From Pseudomonadota bacterium (GTDB taxonomy: Bacteria > Pseudomonadota > Alphaproteobacteria > Caulobacterales > Caulobacteraceae), in NCBI GenBank assembly GCA_023445955.1, contig JAEXJH010000314.1, positions 1 to 10,778 on the forward strand: a stretch of 10,778 bases of DNA. Reading direction: 5' to 3'. Shown here in pieces: positions 7,560-10,778 of this stretch. The notes below the pieces were generated by a model. The model made no database searches and was not told where the DNA came from. It saw only the letters and a program-made list of their open reading frames with translations. Positions within the stretch are counted from its first letter, which is position 1; the number at the start of each line of letters is the position of its first letter. Both the position numbers and the translations under genes were made by a program.

Positions 7560-8914
7560 CCGCTATCCTGTCCACCGCCCAGCGCGCCCATGCCGAGCGC
7601 AACCTGCCGCGTTACACCAGCTATCCGACGGCCGTGGCCTTCGACAGCGCCGAGGCCTGTGAGGCGCAGGCCTGGTACAGCGCGACCAGGCCTGACGACA
7701 GGCTATCGGTTTACGTCCACGTGCCGTTCTGTCGGCGGCTGTGCTGGTACTGCGGCTGCCACACCTCGATCGCCCCGACCTACGATCGGGTGGGGACCTA
7801 TCTGGAGGTGCTTCACCGCGAGGTCGACCTTGTTGAAGCAAGGTTGGACAAACACGACGGCCTGTCGCACCTGCACTTCGGCGGCGGCAGTCCCAACGCT
7901 TTGCGGCCCGCCGACTTTGTCGAGCTGACCGCGCGACTGGCCTACGCCTTCCGCCTGCGGTCGGGCGCCGAGATCGCCGCCGAGCTGGATCCTGGCATGC
8001 TGTCGCCGGCCTTCGTCGAGGCGGTCGGCGAGGCCGGCGTGACCCGCGTCAGCCTGGGCGTCCAGACCTTTGATCCGTCGGTCCAATCCCTGGTCAATCG
8101 CGTCCAACCCTACGATCAGGTGGCGCGAGCGGTCGAGGGACTGCGCGGGGTGGGCGTCGGCGGACTGAACTTCGACCTGATGTACGGCCTGCCCGGCCAG
8201 ACGCCTGACAACGTCTACAGCTCCGCTCAGGCGGCCGTCGCTCTGCGCCCGGATCGGATCGCCGTGTTCGGCTACGCCCATGTGCCGTGGATGAAGAAGC
8301 ACCAGACGATGATCCGCGAGGCCGATCTAGCCGACCTCGATGGGCGCTGGCTGCAGGCGGAGGCGGCCGATGCGGCCTTGGTCGAGGCGGGCTATGTCCG
8401 CATCGGTCTCGACCACTACGCCTTGCCGGACGACACGCTCAGCCGCGCAGCATCGGAGGGGCGGATGCGACGCAACTTCCAGGGCTATACCGATGACGCG
8501 GCGGCGGTGCTGGTTCCGATCGGACCGTCGTCGATCGGCCAGTTCCGCGAAGGCTTCGTTCAGAACCATGTCCCCAGCGACCACTGGGCGGCGCGGATCG
8601 CGCAGGGCGAACTGCCGCTGAACCGGGCGTTGGCCATCGGCGAAGAGGACCGCCTGCGCGCGCTCGTGATCGAGCGGCTGATGTGCGACCTGGCCGTCGA
8701 CATCGAGGCTGTCTGCCAAGCTCAGGGGATGTCCATTGACCTGCTGGCCGGCAGCTTGGAGACGATCGACGCCCTGGCGCTGGCGGGCCTGTGCCATCGC
8801 GACGGCGCGGTGATCTCGATCCCGGAGCCGGCGCGGCGGCTGATGCGCGTGGTCGCCGCGGCTTTCGACGCACGCCTGCCCAAGGCGCCCGAGCGGCACG
8901 CCAAGGCCGTGTGA
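7556..8914 (+). CDS. hemN: oxygen-independent coproporphyrinogen III dehydrogenase (HemN)
   Basis: HemN is a cytoplasmic radical-SAM enzyme that oxidatively decarboxylates coproporphyrinogen III to protoporphyrinogen IX without O2, allowing haem synthesis under low oxygen. The 452-residue protein has the N-terminal RYTSYPTA segment (19-26). The radical-SAM cluster motif is CRRLCWYCGC, with C59, C63 and C66 for the 4Fe-4S cluster. C68 is the extra cysteine found in true HemN. The SAM-binding glycine motif GGGSPN is at 109-114, and the C-terminal half carries NFQGYTDD. The fourth cysteine and the NFQGYT element separate it from the HemW look-alike. Length matches the family. It is translationally coupled to the regulator and lies behind the FNR-type box, consistent with oxygen-dependent control. 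Confidence 0.95.
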   Translation: MTAILSTAQRAHAERNLPRYTSYPTAVAFDSAEACEAQAWYSATRPDDRLSVYVHVPFCRRLCWYCGCHTSIAPTYDRVGTYLEVLHREVDLVEARLDKHDGLSHLHFGGGSPNALRPADFVELTARLAYAFRLRSGAEIAAELDPGMLSPAFVEAVGEAGVTRVSLGVQTFDPSVQSLVNRVQPYDQVARAVEGLRGVGVGGLNFDLMYGLPGQTPDNVYSSAQAAVALRPDRIAVFGYAHVPWMKKHQTMIREADLADLDGRWLQAEAADAALVEAGYVRIGLDHYALPDDTLSRAASEGRMRRNFQGYTDDAAAVLVPIGPSSIGQFREGFVQNHVPSDHWAARIAQGELPLNRALAIGEEDRLRALVIERLMCDLAVDIEAVCQAQGMSIDLLAGSLETIDALALAGLCHRDGAVISIPEPARRLMRVVAAAFDARLPKAPERHAKAV

Positions 8915-8961
8915 TTATGTAACGCGTTCTCAAGTGGACGCCTCGGCGCTATGAGAGCGTC
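8915..8961. other. 47-base gap between hemN and the metal-efflux genes, with an imperfect inverted repeat
   Basis: The gap contains GCGTTCTCA (8924-8932) and TGAGAGCGT (8952-8960), an inverted repeat matching at 7 of 9 positions with a 19-base spacer. It could be an operator for the efflux operon or a chance match. GAGAG at 8953-8957 also serves as a plausible ribosome binding site for the gene starting at 8962. No GC hairpin followed by a T-run is present, so I see no intrinsic terminator after hemN. No convincing promoter hexamers were found. Confidence 0.35.
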
Positions 8962-9306
8962 ATGCAACGCGCGACGACATGGTGGCGGAACCTGGGAGGC
9001 CTTCTGGCCGCCTGCGTGCTGACCCTGCTTGTCGCCGCGCCGATGACCAGCGCCGCCGCCTGCCTCTGCCTGGAGGACATCGCGCCGGCCGGTCAGACGC
9101 TTCAGGCCGACCATCCGCAGGACAGCGCGCCGTGCAAAGCGGCCTGCTGCCTGGGTGGCCACTGCCATCACGCCGGCCCCGCGCTCGACGCGCCTGTGTC
9201 GAGCATCATCGCGCCGGCGCCTGTCGGCGAGCAGCACGCGATCGCGTCATCCCAGGCGCTGACCTCGCTGACGATCTCCGCCCTCGACCGACCGCCTCGC
9301 GGCTGA
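8962..9306 (+). CDS. small exported Cys/His-rich protein heading a czc-type efflux operon (CzcI-like position)
   Basis: This 114-residue protein starts with a clear secretion signal: basic MQRATTWWRN, a hydrophobic core (about 11-27), then a small-residue cleavage region ending SAAA before C34. The mature part has CLC at 34-36 and a dense cluster CKAACCLGGHCHH (58-70), with C58, C62, C63, C68, H67, H69 and H70; H51 and H92 lie outside it. This suggests periplasmic binding of soft or borderline metal ions such as Cu, Zn, Cd or Co. It sits directly before the CzcC-like gene, the place occupied by czcI in known czc operons, but I cannot show homology to CzcI. A lipoprotein is possible through C34, although the residues before it (AAA) fit the lipobox poorly. 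The metal and role are inferred. Confidence 0.75.
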   Translation: MQRATTWWRNLGGLLAACVLTLLVAAPMTSAAACLCLEDIAPAGQTLQADHPQDSAPCKAACCLGGHCHHAGPALDAPVSSIIAPAPVGEQHAIASSQALTSLTISALDRPPRG

Positions 9307-9311
9307 CGATC

Positions 9312-9329
9312 CGCGCGCCTTTCGCGCGC
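9312..9329. repeat. GC-rich inverted repeat between the small Cys/His-rich gene and czcC
   Basis: GCGCGC at 9313-9318 can pair with GCGCGC at 9324-9329 around a 5-base loop; a register shifted by one base (CGCGCG at 9312-9317 with 9323-9328) pairs equally well. No T-run follows, so it is not a standard intrinsic terminator. It could form an mRNA hairpin that tunes expression between the two genes. In such a GC-rich genome, chance occurrence is quite possible. Confidence 0.4.
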
Positions 9330-9346
9330 CATCGTCACGTCATTGC

Positions 9347-9350
9347 GAGG
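9347..9350 (+). promoter_or_regulatory. ribosome binding site deciding the czcC start
   Basis: GAGG lies 7 bases upstream of ATG 9358, ideal Shine-Dalgarno spacing. It falls just downstream of an in-frame TTG at 9343, which would add five residues (MRGNF) before the signal peptide. This spacing favours the ATG. Confidence 0.7.
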
Positions 9351-9357
9351 AAACTTC

Positions 9358-10590
9358 ATGTCATCGAACCGATGGCCGCTGCGTGCGGCCTTGGCGTCCG
9401 CCGCCTGCGGCGCGCTCTGCAGCGCGGCGCTAGCCCAGACGGCGCCGCCTTTGGAAACCCTGTTGCGCGAGGCCGCTGCGCCGCGTCTGATCGTCGGCGA
9501 GGCCGAGGCCCGCGCCGCCGAGGGGCGCGCCCTGCAGGCCCGCGCCAGACCTAACCCAACGCTGGATCTGCAAGTCGAAAACGTCGGCGGTAGCGGTCCT
9601 TACCGCGACTTCCAAAGCGCCGAGACGACACTTTCGGTCGGCCAGACCCTGGAGTTGGGCGGCAAGCGTGGCGCTCGGGTCGCGACCGCCCAGGCGGAAC
9701 TCGACACCGCCCGTTCGCGCGCAGGCTTCAGCCGGGTCGCCTACGCCCGTGACCTCGTCGGGGCCTATGTCGCCGCCGAGGCGGGGGGCGAGCGGCTAGC
9801 GGTCGCCAAGGACAGCGCCGACCTGGCCCAGGCCGACGCCCGCGCCGCGCGGCTCTTGGTGGACAACGGCAAGGAGGCCGAGCTGCGCGCCCTGCAGGCC
9901 AGCGCTGCGGTCTCGGTCGCTCAGGCCGAGGTCGCGCGTATCGAGGCCGAGTCCGGCGCGGCCCTGGCGCGACTGGCGGCCCTGACAGGCGGCGAGCGGA
10001 CCTTCACCGCCGTGACGCCTGGGGCGCTGGATCGCGTCTGGCCCGCGACAATGTCCAGTCAGTTCCCAGCCGTCGCTGTCGCCGAGGCTGAGCAGCGGAC
10101 GGCGGCCCGCAAACTGGATCTGGAGCGCCGCCGTGTCACGCCCGACCTGACCGTCAGCCTCGGTGTCCGGCGCTTGGCCGGCGATGACGCCACCGCCGCC
10201 GTGGCGGGCTTCTCGCTGCCCCTGCCGCTGTTCGACCGTAACCGGGGCGCGGTGAAGTCCGCCCAGGCCGAGGCCGACGCCGCGCGGGCCAGGCTCCTGA
10301 TGGCCCAGGCCGACGCGGTCGCCGACCGACGCAGCGCCGAGGGCGAGGCGCGGGCGGCCGAACGCTCCGCCGCGGCCGCTCGCGAGGGTGAAGCCGCCGC
10401 GCGGGAGGCCTATCGCCTGTCCCGTCTCGGCTACGAGGCCGGCAAGTTGCCGCTGATCGAACTGCTTGCCACGCGCCGCGACCTCGGCGCCGCCCGCCAC
10501 CGCCACATCGAGGCGCGCCTGGCGCGCGCCAAGGCCCAGGCGGACCTCGCCCAAGCCAACGGACAGATCGCTTTCCGGGACGCCCCATGA
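9358..10590 (+). CDS. czcC: CzcC-like TolC-family outer-membrane efflux protein
   Basis: This is the outer-membrane channel component of a tripartite RND heavy-metal exporter. The 410-residue protein begins with a signal peptide (about 1-27, cleavage after ALA before QTAPP). It then shows the two-fold TolC repeat: long Ala/Glu/Arg-rich helices (roughly 100-225 and 300-405) separated by beta-strand segments. CzcC-type signatures are RPNPTLDLQVENVGGSGPY (64-82), LELGGKRGARVA (98-109) and SLPLPLFDRNRG (286-297). The cysteines at 17 and 21 are inside the signal peptide and do not form a good lipobox. The start was chosen from GAGG at 9347-9350. The 3' end overlaps the adaptor gene as ATGA. The substrate is inferred from family resemblance; Zn, Cd, Co or Ni are the usual ones, and the pump gene that would decide it is outside the window. 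Confidence 0.88.
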   Translation: MSSNRWPLRAALASAACGALCSAALAQTAPPLETLLREAAAPRLIVGEAEARAAEGRALQARARPNPTLDLQVENVGGSGPYRDFQSAETTLSVGQTLELGGKRGARVATAQAELDTARSRAGFSRVAYARDLVGAYVAAEAGGERLAVAKDSADLAQADARAARLLVDNGKEAELRALQASAAVSVAQAEVARIEAESGAALARLAALTGGERTFTAVTPGALDRVWPATMSSQFPAVAVAEAEQRTAARKLDLERRRVTPDLTVSLGVRRLAGDDATAAVAGFSLPLPLFDRNRGAVKSAQAEADAARARLLMAQADAVADRRSAEGEARAAERSAAAAREGEAAAREAYRLSRLGYEAGKLPLIELLATRRDLGAARHRHIEARLARAKAQADLAQANGQIAFRDAP

Positions 10591-10778
10591 CCGACCGTAA
10601 ATGGATCCTGGCCGGAACGGCCATCGCACTGATCGCCACCGCCGGCTTTGGCTTCGGCCTGGGCCGGCTGACCGACAAGCCTCCAGCGTCTGAGCCCGCG
10701 CCCGGGAAGGAGGAAACCCCGCACGAAGAAGGTTTCGTGGCCCTCGACGCGGCCGACGCCGTCAAGGCCGGCGTACTG
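10587..10778 (+). CDS. czcB: CzcB-like RND efflux periplasmic adaptor, 5' part
   Basis: The first 64 codons of a membrane-fusion protein are present; the reading frame runs off the window end. The start overlaps the czcC stop as ATGA. Residues 1-6 are charged, and a hydrophobic membrane anchor or uncleaved signal covers about 7-27. A Pro/Glu/His-containing linker follows (31-48), then EGFVALDAADAVKAGVL. That last stretch resembles the opening beta-strand and helix of CzcB-type adaptors, where a short V-x-L-x-x-x-x-x-x-x-A-G-I pattern is common. With so little visible, the call rests largely on operon position behind a CzcC-like gene; an inner-membrane RND pump (CzcA-like) gene is expected downstream. 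Confidence 0.75.
   Translation, partial: MTDRKWILAGTAIALIATAGFGFGLGRLTDKPPASEPAPGKEETPHEEGFVALDAADAVKAGVL

Noticed and set aside
7827..7844. Perfect 6-base inverted repeat ACCTTG-N6-CAAGGT with an FNR-like look (TTG...CAA)
   Set aside because: It lies inside the hemN coding region, the TTG-N6-CAA spacing is 2 bases short of the FNR/FixK pattern (TTG-N8-CAA), and no gene starts nearby. Treated as chance.
8935..8955. Possible sigma-70-type promoter (TGGACGC with GCTATGAG)
   Set aside because: The two elements resemble Caulobacter housekeeping -35 and -10 sequences only partly and are 6 bases apart, too close for a working promoter.
8951..8961. ATG at 8951 as an alternative start for the Cys/His-rich protein
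   Set aside because: It is in a different reading frame that reaches a stop after about two dozen codons. ATG 8962 opens the frame with a proper signal peptide and a GAGAG just upstream.
9343..9357. Earlier TTG start for the czcC-like gene
   Set aside because: It would place the start before the GAGG ribosome binding site at 9347-9350, which is ideally spaced for ATG 9358, and would only add five residues before a normal signal peptide.
9388..9420. Lipoprotein signal in the CzcC-like protein (cysteines at residues 17 and 21)
   Set aside because: The residues before each cysteine do not make a lipobox, and a standard signal peptidase I site (ALA before Q) follows.

Overview
This is a GC-rich window whose codons end mostly in G or C. 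Every recognisable gene is on the + strand. Gene content and order resemble an aerobic alphaproteobacterium, most likely Caulobacterales (Caulobacter or a relative). That placement is an inference from protein flavour and gene order; no database comparison was possible.

Region 1 (1-6756) is a complete cbb3-type cytochrome c oxidase locus apart from the missing 5' part of ccoN: ccoN (partial), ccoO, ccoQ, ccoP, ccoG, ccoH, ccoI, ccoS. The first four encode the oxidase: the haem-copper subunit, two c-type cytochromes and a small accessory subunit. The last four encode assembly factors: an Fe-S copper reductase, a membrane factor, a copper P1B-ATPase and a small haem/copper insertion factor. Genes are separated by at most 8 bases, and most overlap as ATGA or TGATG, so one transcript with translational coupling is likely. 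ccoQ (55 aa) and ccoS (54 aa) are short and easily missed.

Region 2 (6757-8914) holds a Crp/Fnr-family regulator overlapping hemN, which encodes oxygen-independent coproporphyrinogen III dehydrogenase. A 14-base FNR/FixK-type box (TTGAC-N4-ATCAA) overlaps the ccoS stop codon. Its centre lies exactly 41.5 bases upstream of the regulator's ATG, and no ribosome binding site is visible. The regulator has the FNR-type DNA-recognition residues (E..SR) but lacks the four-cysteine Fe-S sensor. Low-oxygen control of haem synthesis beside a haem-rich, high-affinity oxidase makes functional sense.

Region 3 (8915-10778) is the start of a CzcCBA-type metal-efflux operon. It has a small exported Cys/His-rich protein, a TolC/CzcC-family outer-membrane protein, and the first 64 codons of a CzcB-like periplasmic adaptor; the RND pump gene would follow beyond the window. 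Two short inverted repeats lie in its intergenic gaps.

No rRNA, tRNA, CRISPR array, insertion sequence, attachment site or clear terminator was seen. Nothing amounts to a clearly undescribed system. The points most worth following up are the regulator with its FNR box and possible leaderless start, and the Cys/His-rich small protein heading the efflux operon.
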